Numbered from the stretch's first letter, positions 1 through 7,444 are shown. The stretch is 14,459 nt of DNA from Lautropia sp. SCN 70-15 (GCA_001724315.1 MEEC01000038.1:1-14459); one strand, 5' to 3'. Translations and numbers: made by a program. The notes: generated by a model not told the origin, from the sequence alone.

Positions 1-169
1 GAAGCGGCTGCGAAGGCGGATGTGGGTGCGAGTGCGGATGCGCGAGCGGCTGCCTGGCCGGTGAGGCCGGCCCGAGCAGCGGGAAGGACGCGAGCTGCGC
101 GGCGATCCGGCGGCGCAGCGATGCCTCGCAGGCGATGTCGGTGGTCACGGTGTCCACGGGGCCGGTCAC
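1..169 (-). CDS. Possible N-terminal part of an unidentified protein, cut by the window edge
   Basis: An open minus-strand frame starts at a GTG (169-167), four bases after the RND permease stop, and stays open for 56 codons to the window edge. Its codons end almost always in G or C, like the real genes here, and the close spacing suggests it is the next gene of the efflux operon. The first 30 residues contain a basic amphipathic stretch (LRRRIAAQLASF). They are followed by a Pro/His-rich low-complexity stretch (AHPHSHPHPP). A second GTG at 157 is an alternative start. No convincing Shine-Dalgarno sequence precedes either start. No family can be recognised from this fragment. It could also be non-coding tail sequence that stays open because of the high GC content. 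Confidence 0.35.
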   Translation of the reverse strand, partial: MTGPVDTVTTDIACEASLRRRIAAQLASFPLLGPASPARQPLAHPHSHPHPPSQPL

Positions 170-173
170 GGTC

Positions 174-3100
174 TCAGCGCGCTGCCGCGCCGGCCTGCGA
201 GCGCGAAGCGACGGCAGCCGCCTCGCGCGACCGGTCGCGGGCGAGCAGCGTGTAGGCGGCCGGCACGACGAACAGCGTAAGCACGGTTCCCAGGCTCATG
301 CCGCCGACGATGACCCAGCCGATCTCCTGGCGGCTCGCCGCGCCGGCGCCTTGCGCGATCGCCAGCGGGATCGCGCCGGCCACCATCGCGCCGGTGGTCA
401 TCAGGATAGGCCGCAGCCGCAGGACCGCGGCCTCGATGACCGCCTCGAGCTTGCCGCGGCCGGAGTCCTGCAGCGCATTGGCGAACTGCACGATCAGGAT
501 TCCGTGCTTGCTGATCAGGCCGATCAGCGTGATCAGGCCGATCTGGCTGTAGATGTTCAGCGTGCCGCCGGTCAGGTGCAGCGCGGCCAGGGCGCCGGCC
601 ATCGACAGCGGCACGGTCAGCAGGATGATCAGCGGGTCGACGAAGCTTTCGAACTGCGCCGCCAGCACCAGGTAGATGAAGACCAGCGCCAGCACGAACA
701 CGAACAGCAGGCTGGAGCCGGCCTCGCGGAACTCGCGCGACTGGCCGGCGTAGTCATAGCGTACCGTGGGCGGCAGGACCCGCTCCACCGTCTGCTCGAG
801 GAAGGCGAGGCCCTCGCCGAGCGAGTAGCCGGGTGCCAGGTTCGCGGTGATGGTCGCCGAGCGGAATTGGTTGAAGCGGTTGAGCTCCTTCGGCGCGACG
901 CCCTCTTCGAGGCGGACCAGGTTCGAGAGCTGGATCATCGACCCGTTGCGGCTGCGCACGTAGATGTCCTCGATCGCGCCGGGCGTGCGGCGCTCGTCGG
1001 GCGCGACCTGGACGATCACGTCGTACTGCTCGCCATTCTGGTTGAAGCGGGTGACCTGGCGACCGCCGAGCAGCGTCTCCAGCGTGCGGCCGACGGTCAG
1101 CACGCTCGCGCCGGTGTCGGCGACCCGCTCGCGGTCGACCTCGACCTGGACCTGGGGCTTGTTGAGCCTCAGGTCGCTGTCGACGTTGACCAGGCCCGGC
1201 CAGGCCGCGGCTTCGGCCAGGACCCGCGACACGTATTCGTCGAGCTTCTCGTAGCTGTCGGAAGTCTGGATCACGAACTCGATCGGCCGGTTGCGTGCGC
1301 TCTGGCCGAAGGAGCCGGGGTTGTTCGCCGAGGTCCGCACGCCCGCGATCTTCGACAGGTCGCCACGGATCGACTCGACGATGTCCATCTGCGTGCGCTC
1401 GCGCTCTTCCCATGGCACGAGCCGCGAGAAGGAGATCAGCTCGGTGACCGCGCGCGAGCCCACGATCACGAAGGAGTTCGCCACTTCCGGAATGCGGTCC
1501 AGCAGGCCTTCGAGCTGGCCGATGTAGCGGCTGGTGAAATCGATCGTGGAGCCTTCCGGCGCATTGCCCGAGGTGAAGATCACGCCGCGGTCCTCGAGCG
1601 GCGCGAGCTCGGACTTCAGCGTGGAGAACAGCAGCCCGCTCGCGCCCGCGGCGAGCAGCGCCACGAGAGCGACCGCCGGGCGCATCCGCAGGCTGGTCGA
1701 CAGCACCCTGCGGTACGCGGCGGTGATGCCGACCAGCAGCCGCTCCAGCGCGTTGTAGAGGCGCCCATGCGTCTCGTGCTCCTTCAGCAGCCGCGAGCAC
1801 ATCATCGGCGACAGGGTCAGCGCGACGAAGCCCGACACGACGACCGCGCCGGCCAGCGTGAGCGCGAACTCGGCGAACAGCCCGCCGGTGCGGCCCGGCG
1901 CGAAGGCGACCGGCGCGTAGACCGCGGCGAGCGTCAGCGTCATCGCGACGACCGCGCCGGAGATCTCCCCGATGCCGGTGATCGCCGCCTTCATCGGCTT
2001 CATGCCTTCCTCGATGTGCCGATGAATGTTCTCGAGCACCACGATCGCGTCGTCGACCACCAGGCCGATGGCCAGCACCATCGAGAGCAGCGTGAGCGTG
2101 TTGATCGAGAAGCCGAGCATCTCCATCAGCGCGAAGGCGCCGATCAGCGAGACCGGGATCGTGACCAGCGGGATGATCGTCGCGCGAACCGTGCGCAGGA
2201 ACAGGAAGATCACCAGCACCACCAGCACCACCGCCTCGGCGATCGTCGTGTACACCGCCGCGATCGAGCGGTCGATGAACACCGAGCTGTCGTAGGCGAT
2301 CGCGGCGTTCATGCCCGGCGGCAGGTCGCGCTCGAGCTGCGGCAGGACCGCGCGCATCTCGTTCGAGATGTCCAGCGGGTTGGCGGTCGCCTGCTTGACG
2401 ATGCCCAGGATCACCGACTGCTGGCCGTTGTAGCGGGTGATCCGGCGCTCGTCCTGCGGGCCGAGCGCCACCGCGGCCACGTCGCCCAGGCGAACCGCGA
2501 AGCCCTTCGCGTCCTTCACCGCGATCTCGCGGAACTGCGCGGGCGTCGCCAGGCCGGTGCGCGAGAGCACGGTGAACTCGGTATCGGGGCCCTCGATCCG
2601 GCCCGAGGGCACCTCGGCGTTCTGCTGGCGCAGCGCGTCCTCGATGTCCTGCACCGTCAGCTCGTAGGCGGCCAGCCGCGCGCGATCGAGCCAGATCCGC
2701 ATCGCGTAGCGCCGCTCGCCGAAGATGCGGACCTCGGCCACTCCGGGCAGGGTCTGGAGCCGGTCGCGCACGTAGCGGTCGGCATAGTCGGAGATCTCGA
2801 CCGTGGGCGCGCGGTCGCTGGTCAGCGCGATGTAGATGATCGCCTGCGCGTCGGCCTCCACCTTCGCGATGACCGGCTCCTCGATCTCGTCGGGCAGGCG
2901 GCCGCGCACCCGAGACACGCGGTCGCGCACGTCACTCGCCGCGACGTCGGGATCGGTGCCCAGCCGGAAGCGGACCGTGATGCGGCTCAGCTCGGCCTCG
3001 CTGCTAGAGGTCAGCGCCTCGATGCCCTCGATGCCGGCGATCGAGCCCTCGAGCACTTGCGAGACCTGGGTCTCGATGATCTCGGCGCTGGCCCCGAGAT

Positions 3101-3251
3101 AGTTAGTGCGCACCGACACGATCGGCTGGTCGATGTTCGGGTACTCGCGCACGGTGAGCCGCGTGTAGGACACCAGGCCCACGAGCACGATCACCAGGCT
3201 GAGCACCGTCGAGAAGACGCGCCGCTTGATGAAGAACTCGAACAGGCTCAC
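174..3251 (-). CDS. RND efflux transporter permease, HAE-1 type
   Basis: This is an inner-membrane proton-driven efflux pump subunit of the AcrB/MexB superfamily, 1025 residues long, which is the usual length. The N-terminus (FFIKRRVFSTVLSLVIVLVG) is the canonical first membrane helix. A large periplasmic loop follows (about 30-335), then helices 2-6 and a second loop (about 540-840), then the last helices to about residue 1003. The proton-relay acidic pair of TM4 is present as D400-D401 (GLVVDDAIVVLENI). The TM10 lysine is K915 (LISKHGILIVQFAN), so the pump should be functional. The start is GTG at 3251, one base after the MFP stop codon, implying translational coupling. HAE-1 pumps usually export hydrophobic drugs, detergents or solvents through a tripartite complex. 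The substrate cannot be deduced. The outer-membrane channel must come from elsewhere, or from beyond the left edge. Confidence 0.96.
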   Translation of the reverse strand: MSLFEFFIKRRVFSTVLSLVIVLVGLVSYTRLTVREYPNIDQPIVSVRTNYLGASAEIIETQVSQVLEGSIAGIEGIEALTSSSEAELSRITVRFRLGTDPDVAASDVRDRVSRVRGRLPDEIEEPVIAKVEADAQAIIYIALTSDRAPTVEISDYADRYVRDRLQTLPGVAEVRIFGERRYAMRIWLDRARLAAYELTVQDIEDALRQQNAEVPSGRIEGPDTEFTVLSRTGLATPAQFREIAVKDAKGFAVRLGDVAAVALGPQDERRITRYNGQQSVILGIVKQATANPLDISNEMRAVLPQLERDLPPGMNAAIAYDSSVFIDRSIAAVYTTIAEAVVLVVLVIFLFLRTVRATIIPLVTIPVSLIGAFALMEMLGFSINTLTLLSMVLAIGLVVDDAIVVLENIHRHIEEGMKPMKAAITGIGEISGAVVAMTLTLAAVYAPVAFAPGRTGGLFAEFALTLAGAVVVSGFVALTLSPMMCSRLLKEHETHGRLYNALERLLVGITAAYRRVLSTSLRMRPAVALVALLAAGASGLLFSTLKSELAPLEDRGVIFTSGNAPEGSTIDFTSRYIGQLEGLLDRIPEVANSFVIVGSRAVTELISFSRLVPWEERERTQMDIVESIRGDLSKIAGVRTSANNPGSFGQSARNRPIEFVIQTSDSYEKLDEYVSRVLAEAAAWPGLVNVDSDLRLNKPQVQVEVDRERVADTGASVLTVGRTLETLLGGRQVTRFNQNGEQYDVIVQVAPDERRTPGAIEDIYVRSRNGSMIQLSNLVRLEEGVAPKELNRFNQFRSATITANLAPGYSLGEGLAFLEQTVERVLPPTVRYDYAGQSREFREAGSSLLFVFVLALVFIYLVLAAQFESFVDPLIILLTVPLSMAGALAALHLTGGTLNIYSQIGLITLIGLISKHGILIVQFANALQDSGRGKLEAVIEAAVLRLRPILMTTGAMVAGAIPLAIAQGAGAASRQEIGWVIVGGMSLGTVLTLFVVPAAYTLLARDRSREAAAVASRSQAGAAAR

Positions 3252-3252
3252 C

Positions 3253-4419
3253 TCAGGCTCCGGCGCGGGGCGCGGCCGCGTCGACCGGCGCCTGATCGCG
3301 CAGCTGCTGATGACCGGCCGTCACCACCGTGTCGCCTTCGGACAGGCCGGCCAGCACCTCGACTCGCCCCGGGCGTCGCACGCCCAGCCCGATCTCGGTC
3401 AGCCGCGCCTTGCCGTCGACGACCCGGTACACGTAGCGCTTGTCGCCTCGGGCGAACACCGCCGAGTCGGGGATCAGCACCGCCCGCTCGCGCCGGTCCA
3501 CGACGATTTCCACCCGCGCGAACAGCCCGGGCGCGAGCTCGCCCTTCGGGTTCGGAATCCGCGCCCGCAGCCGGATCGCGCGGCCGCCGACTTCCACGAT
3601 CGGGTCGATCGCGTAGACCGTGCCTTCGAAGCGCCGGCCGGGCAGGGCGTCGATCGTCACGTTGACCTGCTGGCCGTTGCGCAGCGCCGGCAGCGCGAGC
3701 TCCGGCACCCGGAAGTCGAGCTTCATCGGGTCGGTGTCGGCGAGTTCGACGATCGCCTGGCCGGGCTCCACGTAGGCGCCGGCGCTGACCGATCGAAGGC
3801 CCACGACGCCGGACAGCGGGGCGCGGATCGTGGTCTTCGCCAGTCGGGCCTCGGCGAGCGCGATGCCTGCCTCGGCGGCCTGCAAGGCGGCCAGGGCCTC
3901 GTCGCGCGAGCGGGGCGAGGCCATGCCCTCGCGGGCCAGCTTGGCGAAGCGCTCGTTGTTCGCGCGCGAGAGCGTGAGCTCGGAACGGCTGCGGGCCAGC
4001 TCGGCCTTCAGGACCGACGCGTCGAGCTGCACCAGCAGGTCGCCCGCGGCGACGCGCTGTCCTTCGCGGAATGCGATCCGCTCGATGCGGCCCGCGATCT
4101 CGGTGGTGACGGTGACGGCCTCGTCGGGCAGCAGGCTGCCGACCGCGCGGATCGACTCGACGAGCGGCTGGACCTGCACGCGGGCGGTCTCGACGGTGAT
4201 CGGCGCGAGCGGACCCGGCGGACTGTCGGCGGTGCGCTCGCCGGCTGGCGCACCGACGGGCGCCGCCTGGCCGCGCAGCCCGAGCAGCTTGCGGACCTCG
4301 CGAAGGTCGACGTCCGGGTACTTCAGCGACGCCGCCACGGCGGCGGCCGACAGCGCGGCGAGGACCAGCCAGAAGCGCCACTTCGTACGCGGGCGGCCTT
4401 CGGTCGGGGGCGAGGTCAT
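3253..4419 (-). CDS. RND efflux periplasmic adaptor (membrane fusion protein)
   Basis: This 388-residue protein links the RND permease to an outer-membrane channel. One N-terminal membrane anchor (about residues 14-31, WRFWLVLAALSAAAVAASL) follows a basic TKWR stretch. There is no lipobox, so it is probably anchored by an uncleaved helix. A first half of a lipoyl/barrel-sandwich domain (about 100-130, GRIERIAFREGQRVAAGDLL) is followed by an alpha-helical hairpin (about 133-193) and the second lipoyl half (IRAPLSGVVGLRSVSAGAYV). The beta-barrel and membrane-proximal domains finish the protein. The order is typical of HlyD_D23/AcrA-like adaptors. The ATG at 4419 is chosen because it lies five bases after the lipoprotein stop, with GAGG just upstream. 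A longer in-frame extension to 4590 would overlap the lipoprotein gene and has no domain content. The gene is coupled to the downstream permease. Confidence 0.94.
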   Translation of the reverse strand: MTSPPTEGRPRTKWRFWLVLAALSAAAVAASLKYPDVDLREVRKLLGLRGQAAPVGAPAGERTADSPPGPLAPITVETARVQVQPLVESIRAVGSLLPDEAVTVTTEIAGRIERIAFREGQRVAAGDLLVQLDASVLKAELARSRSELTLSRANNERFAKLAREGMASPRSRDEALAALQAAEAGIALAEARLAKTTIRAPLSGVVGLRSVSAGAYVEPGQAIVELADTDPMKLDFRVPELALPALRNGQQVNVTIDALPGRRFEGTVYAIDPIVEVGGRAIRLRARIPNPKGELAPGLFARVEIVVDRRERAVLIPDSAVFARGDKRYVYRVVDGKARLTEIGLGVRRPGRVEVLAGLSEGDTVVTAGHQQLRDQAPVDAAAPRAGA

Positions 4420-4424
4420 CGGCC

Positions 4425-5084
4425 TCAGCGGGACAGCCGCAGGTCGACCGTGCGGCCGCCGCCGGTGGTGACCTGCTGCATCAGCGACCCGCCGGCGCGG
4501 CGCTCGCCCTCCTGCCAGCGGACCACCGCGGTCAGGAAGAAGCTGCCGCTTGCGACCCGGTCGAAGCGGAATCGGCCGTTGGCATCGCACTGGGCCTGCC
4601 TGACCAGCTTCGAGTACTCGGGCGGGTCCGGATCGAAGCGATAGCTGCGGCCGTCCAGGCTCGCGCCGCGCTCGTCGCTGCCGTACAGCGCGCGCACGCG
4701 GATGCGCGCGTAGTCAGTGGCAGGCACCAGGAAGACCGGCTGGCCGGCGCAGGTGACCACCGTGCCGTTGCGCTGGCGCACCGACGCGCTGCCGGTGACC
4801 GTGTTCGGGCCGTTTGCCAGCAGGCGGGCCGCCAGCGTCTTGTCGTAGGGCGTGTCGATCCGGTAGACGGTGCCGCCGGGCGCGGGTTCGGAGGGCCCGA
4901 ACGGCCCGAGGGGCGGCAGGGCGCAGCCGGCGAGCGCGGCGGACAGCGCGATGGCCGACAGGGCGCGGACCCTCCCGAGCGAACGGACATTCCGGAGCGA
5001 ACGGACATTCCGGAGCGGACGGACGTTCCGGAGCGGACGAGCCTGCCGGACCGGGCGGGTCTCCGGGAGCATGCGTGCTGTCAT
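4425..5084 (-). CDS. Lipoprotein with arginine-rich repeat leader, first gene of the efflux operon
   Basis: A 219-residue predicted lipoprotein. A hydrophobic segment ends in a lipobox, LAGC, with the lipidated cysteine at C54. Before it lies an unusually long, basic n-region (about 40 residues, 12 arginines) made of five hexapeptide copies of the type R-P/S/A-L-x-x-V/I at residues 16-45. The mature part has no catalytic motif. Its C-terminal half (DANGRFRFDRVASGSFFLTAVVRW) resembles carboxypeptidase-regulatory-like beta-sandwich segments. The start ATG at 5084 has an excellent AGGAGG ten bases upstream (5095-5100). No in-frame ATG, GTG or TTG lies between the repeats and the lipobox, so the repeats should be translated. 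It precedes the adaptor by five bases, which suggests a periplasmic accessory role in the pump. The exact function is unknown. Confidence 0.82.
   Translation of the reverse strand: MTARMLPETRPVRQARPLRNVRPLRNVRSLRNVRSLGRVRALSAIALSAALAGCALPPLGPFGPSEPAPGGTVYRIDTPYDKTLAARLLANGPNTVTGSASVRQRNGTVVTCAGQPVFLVPATDYARIRVRALYGSDERGASLDGRSYRFDPDPPEYSKLVRQAQCDANGRFRFDRVASGSFFLTAVVRWQEGERRAGGSLMQQVTTGGGRTVDLRLSR
4977..5048. repeat. 18-bp tandem repeat coding for the lipoprotein leader
   Basis: On the plus strand the unit gagcgaacggacattccg occurs twice without a mismatch (4977-4994 and 4995-5012). A third copy with two substitutions follows (5013-5030), then a degenerate fourth (5031-5048). Because 18 is a multiple of three, gain or loss of a unit would add or remove six residues without a frameshift. 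The repeats encode the Arg-rich hexapeptides ahead of the lipoprotein signal core. Confidence 0.9.
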
Positions 5085-5094
5085 GGCGTAGGGG

Positions 5095-5100
5095 CCTCCT
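5095..5100 (-). promoter_or_regulatory. Strong ribosome binding site of the lipoprotein gene
   Basis: AGGAGG on the minus strand lies ten bases before the ATG at 5084. It fixes the start of the lipoprotein and so shows that the arginine-rich repeat leader is translated. It lies within the short stretch between the insertion element and the efflux operon. Confidence 0.75.
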
Positions 5101-5131
5101 TTCGAGCTGGCGGGCGCCTGGTCGACGCGGT

Positions 5132-5135
5132 CTAG
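5132..5135. repeat. Left copy of CTAG flanking the insertion sequence (likely target duplication)
   Basis: CTAG directly abuts the left terminal inverted repeat and is matched by CTAG at 6674-6677 outside the right repeat. Because CTAG is palindromic, it could formally be part of the inverted repeat. A 4-bp target-site duplication is the simpler reading, because the right copy supplies the aldolase stop codon. Confidence 0.65.
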
Positions 5136-5156
5136 GAGTCTGGGCGGCAGAGCGCC
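5136..5156 (+). repeat. Left terminal inverted repeat of the IS
   Basis: These 21 bases match the reverse complement of 6653-6673 without a mismatch. The region also folds on itself: ctgggcg (5140-5146) can pair with cgcccag (5153-5159) around a gcagag loop. Confidence 0.93.
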
Positions 5157-5200
5157 CAGGTAGCTGACGAGGCGGAGCAGTTGAGGTAGTTTCGGCGCTC

Positions 5201-6526
5201 ATGGCTGCAAACTATCTTCCGTACGAGCCCGGGCAGATGCTGCTGTTGCCCGGAGCGATCCAGGACTGGCTGCCCGAGGGGCATCTGGCGCACTTCATCA
5301 GCGACACGGTGGACACGCTGGATCTGGGCGCGTTTCACGCGCGCTACGAGAAAGACGGGCCGCGCAACCAGCCGTTTCACCCGGCGATGATGGTCAAGGT
5401 GCTGGTGTACGGGTACGCCACGGGGGTGTTCAGCTCGCGCAAGATCGCGCGCAAGCTGCACGAGGACGTGGCGTTCCGGATGCTGGGGGCGGGGAACTTT
5501 CCGGCGCACCGCACGATCCGGGAATTTCGGGCGAATCACCTGCGCGAGCTCTCGGAGTTGTTCGTGCAGGTGGTGCGGCTGGCGCGCGAGATGGGGCTGG
5601 TGAAGCTGGGCACGATTGCGGTGGACGGCACCAAGGTCAAGGCCAACGCGAGCCGACACAAGGCGATGAGCTACGCACGCATGGTGCAGTCCGAGCGGGA
5701 GCTCACCGCGCAGATCGATGCCCTGATGGCGCGGGCCAAGGCGGCCGACGAGGCCGAGCGCAACGAGCCGGAGGTGGACATCCCGGCGGAGATCGCGCGG
5801 CGCGAGACGCGCCTGGCGGCGATCCGGGCGGCGCGCGAGCGGCTGGAGCAGCGCCAGCGCGAGGCGGATACAGAGCGCGGGCGGCATCCGGACGACGAGA
5901 ACAAACCGCGCGGCAAGGACGGCAGGCCGAAGGGCGGGCGATATCTGCGCGATTTCGGCGTGCCCAAGGAGTCGGCGCAGGAGAACTTCACCGACCCGGA
6001 CAGCCGGATCATGAAGCGAGCCGGCGGCGGGTTCGATGCGGGCTACAACGCGCAGACGGCGGTCGATGAGGCGGCGCACATCATCGTGGCCGCGGAGCTG
6101 ACCAACAGCAGCAGCGACGCGGCGCAATTGCCGCGCCTGCTGCGCGCGGTGCGCGAGAACCTCGAAGCGCCGCCCGGGCAGGTGCTGGCCGACACGGGGT
6201 ATCACGGCGAGCAGGTGCTTGCAGAACTGGCCACTGGGCCGACCGAGGTGGTGGTGGCACTGGGGCGCGAGAGCAAGGATCAATTGCGCTTCGATGCGCA
6301 GCGCTCGCCGCACCTGGTGGCGATGGCGGCCAAGCTGCAGACCGAGCGGGGCAAGGCCGCTTACCGACGACGCAAGTGGATCGCCGAGCCCCCCAACGGC
6401 TGGATCAAGCACGTGCTGGGGTTCAGGCAATTCAGCGTGCGGGGCCTCGAGCGGGTCACGGCCGAATGGAAACTCGTGTGTCTGGCGCTGAACCTGAGGC
6501 GAATGGCGACGATGCGGGCAATTTGA
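5201..6526 (+). CDS. IS1182-family-like DDE transposase
   Basis: A 441-residue transposase that cuts and joins the IS ends. Residues 1-130 form the DUF772/InsH-type N-terminal domain (LPEGHLAHFISDTVD, FHPAMMVKVLVYGYATGVFSSRKI). The catalytic RNase H-like core has D142 (IAVDGTKVKANAS), D331 (VLADTGYHGE) and E396 in RRKWIAEPPNGWIK, followed by the family's GFRQFSVRGLE. A charged helical linker of about 70 residues (about 162-230) separates the first Asp from the second, as in IS1182 relatives. All three acidic residues are present and no frameshift is visible, so the enzyme is probably active. The ATG at 5201 has only a weak GAGG about 14 bases upstream, which may limit expression. A 504-codon open frame runs antisense through it, but it has no recognisable domain. 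Confidence 0.95.
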   Translation: MAANYLPYEPGQMLLLPGAIQDWLPEGHLAHFISDTVDTLDLGAFHARYEKDGPRNQPFHPAMMVKVLVYGYATGVFSSRKIARKLHEDVAFRMLGAGNFPAHRTIREFRANHLRELSELFVQVVRLAREMGLVKLGTIAVDGTKVKANASRHKAMSYARMVQSERELTAQIDALMARAKAADEAERNEPEVDIPAEIARRETRLAAIRAARERLEQRQREADTERGRHPDDENKPRGKDGRPKGGRYLRDFGVPKESAQENFTDPDSRIMKRAGGGFDAGYNAQTAVDEAAHIIVAAELTNSSSDAAQLPRLLRAVRENLEAPPGQVLADTGYHGEQVLAELATGPTEVVVALGRESKDQLRFDAQRSPHLVAMAAKLQTERGKAAYRRRKWIAEPPNGWIKHVLGFRQFSVRGLERVTAEWKLVCLALNLRRMATMRAI

Positions 6527-6652
6527 AGTGAAGGAGGCCGCCCATTTGCCGGTTCTGGGCCTGCAAGCAACGCCGCGGGCCATCGCCACACGACACTTGA
6601 AGGGCCGCTGCGGCCACACTCGACCGCGCGTAGCCTCGACAATCACGCGGGC

Positions 6653-6673
6653 GGCGCTCTGCCGCCCAGACTC
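6653..6673 (-). repeat. Right terminal inverted repeat of the IS
   Basis: This is the exact reverse complement of 5136-5156. Together with a few internal bases it folds as gggcggc (6649-6655) with gccgccc (6661-6667) around a 5-nt loop. The hairpin differs in its inner arm from the one at the left end. Confidence 0.93.
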
Positions 6674-6677
6674 CTAG
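6674..6677. repeat. Right copy of CTAG, which also carries the aldolase stop codon
   Basis: CTAG abuts the right inverted repeat. Read on the minus strand, its TAG (6676-6674) is the stop codon of the aldolase-like gene, directly after the final GAC codon. The matching CTAG is at 5132-5135. Confidence 0.65.
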
Positions 6678-7444
6678 TCGGCGTAGCCGGGCAGCTCGCG
6701 GTCGAGCACCCGCATCATCGCCTCGAAGAACAGGCGCTCGCGCTCCGCCAGCGAGTGCGTGTTGTCGGGATTGGGCGCCTGCACGCGGGCGACGACTTCG
6801 GGCGCCAGCACCTGCAAGCGCTGGCCCGATCCCATCGCGAGCAGCTGCGCGCGGCAGACGCGTTCGAGCCGGTACAGGCGCCGGTAGGCCTGCGCGACCG
6901 TCTCGCCGACGACCAGCACGCCGTGGTTCTTCATGAACACGGTGTGCTTGTCGGCGCCGAGCAGCCCGGCCAGGCGCTCGCCTTCCGCCAGCGTGTCGGC
7001 GAGCCCGTTGTAGCCGTCGTCGTAGACGATGTGGCCGTCGTAGAAGGCGGCGGTCTGGCTGGTCGGCAGCAGCCGGTTGTCCTGGAGCATGTTCAGGGCC
7101 AGCGCCCAGGTCTGGTGGGTGTGCAGCACGACGTTCGCGCCGCAGAGGCGGTGGATCGGCGCGTGGATGCAGCGCGCCGACAGTTCCACTACGCCCTGGC
7201 CTTCGATCGTGCGGCCGGCTTCGTCGAACACGGCCAGGTCGCTGGCGCGCGCCTCGGACCAGTGCAGGCCGAAGGGCAGGATCAGGTAGCGATCCTGCTG
7301 GCCTGGCACGGCAACGGTGAAGTGATTGTCGATGCCCTCGTCGAGCTCGTGCAGGACGGCGAGACGCAGCGCCGCCGCCAGGTGGACCTTGGCCTCTTGC
7401 ACGGGATCCGCGATGCGCGCGGCGGCGAGGGAATGAACGGACAT
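6674..7444 (-). CDS. Class II aldolase/adducin-family protein
   Basis: A 256-residue cytoplasmic protein of the fuculose-1-phosphate aldolase/adducin fold, zinc-dependent in its enzymatic members. The metal-binding pair is visible as H108 and H110 (NVVLHTHQTWALAL). A third histidine is H174 (VFMKNHGVLVVGETVAQAYRR). E87 (GVVELSARCIH) lies where the family's catalytic acid is expected. The N-terminal half has the usual family pattern around DNHFTVAVP. The ATG at 7444 is preceded by GAGGAG eight bases upstream (7453-7458), so longer in-frame starts are rejected. Members act in sugar-phosphate or hydroxy-acid breakdown, and the substrate is not readable here. The stop codon lies inside the CTAG next to the IS. 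The gene is divergent from the crotonase gene. Confidence 0.9.
   Translation of the reverse strand: MSVHSLAAARIADPVQEAKVHLAAALRLAVLHELDEGIDNHFTVAVPGQQDRYLILPFGLHWSEARASDLAVFDEAGRTIEGQGVVELSARCIHAPIHRLCGANVVLHTHQTWALALNMLQDNRLLPTSQTAAFYDGHIVYDDGYNGLADTLAEGERLAGLLGADKHTVFMKNHGVLVVGETVAQAYRRLYRLERVCRAQLLAMGSGQRLQVLAPEVVARVQAPNPDNTHSLAERERLFFEAMMRVLDRELPGYAD

Larger units (their letters stand above)
5136..6673 (+). mobile_element. Complete IS1182-family-like insertion sequence, 1538 bp
   Basis: The element is bounded by perfect 21-bp inverted repeats (5136-5156 and 6653-6673), starting gagtctgggcggcag at the left end. CTAG lies outside each end. A single intact transposase gene (5201-6526) fills most of it. 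The remaining internal DNA, 44 bases before the gene and 126 bases after it, shows no other gene. The transposase family, length and single-ORF layout fit IS1182. Intact ends and an intact gene suggest a recent and possibly still mobile insertion. It lies between the aldolase gene and the efflux operon, with its transposase opposite to both. Confidence 0.93.

Noticed and set aside
135..3665. A very long plus-strand open frame (1176 codons) antisense to the RND permease and adaptor
   Set aside because: It is rich in His, Asp, Gln and Arg without any domain, which is typical of the shadow frame of GC-rich genes. The opposite strand encodes a full-length RND permease with all key residues.
4420..4590. 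A longer N-terminus for the adaptor protein
   Set aside because: It would overlap the lipoprotein gene by most of its length, adds Arg/Pro-rich sequence without a signal, and the ATG at 4419 has better spacing and a ribosome site.
4925..5008. Out-of-frame ATG codons in the 18-bp repeats as starts of a second small protein
   Set aside because: The resulting frame (MSVRSGMSVRSGG onward) lacks a ribosome site and any family resemblance. The lipoprotein frame has a lipobox and a strong ribosome site.
5132..6646. A 504-codon minus-strand frame covering the insertion sequence
   Set aside because: It is the antisense shadow of the transposase, starts and ends at element boundaries, and shows no recognisable domain.
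5136..6673. The insertion as part of a composite transposon carrying the efflux genes
   Set aside because: Only one IS copy is visible and it has its own flanking CTAG pair, which fits a simple single insertion.
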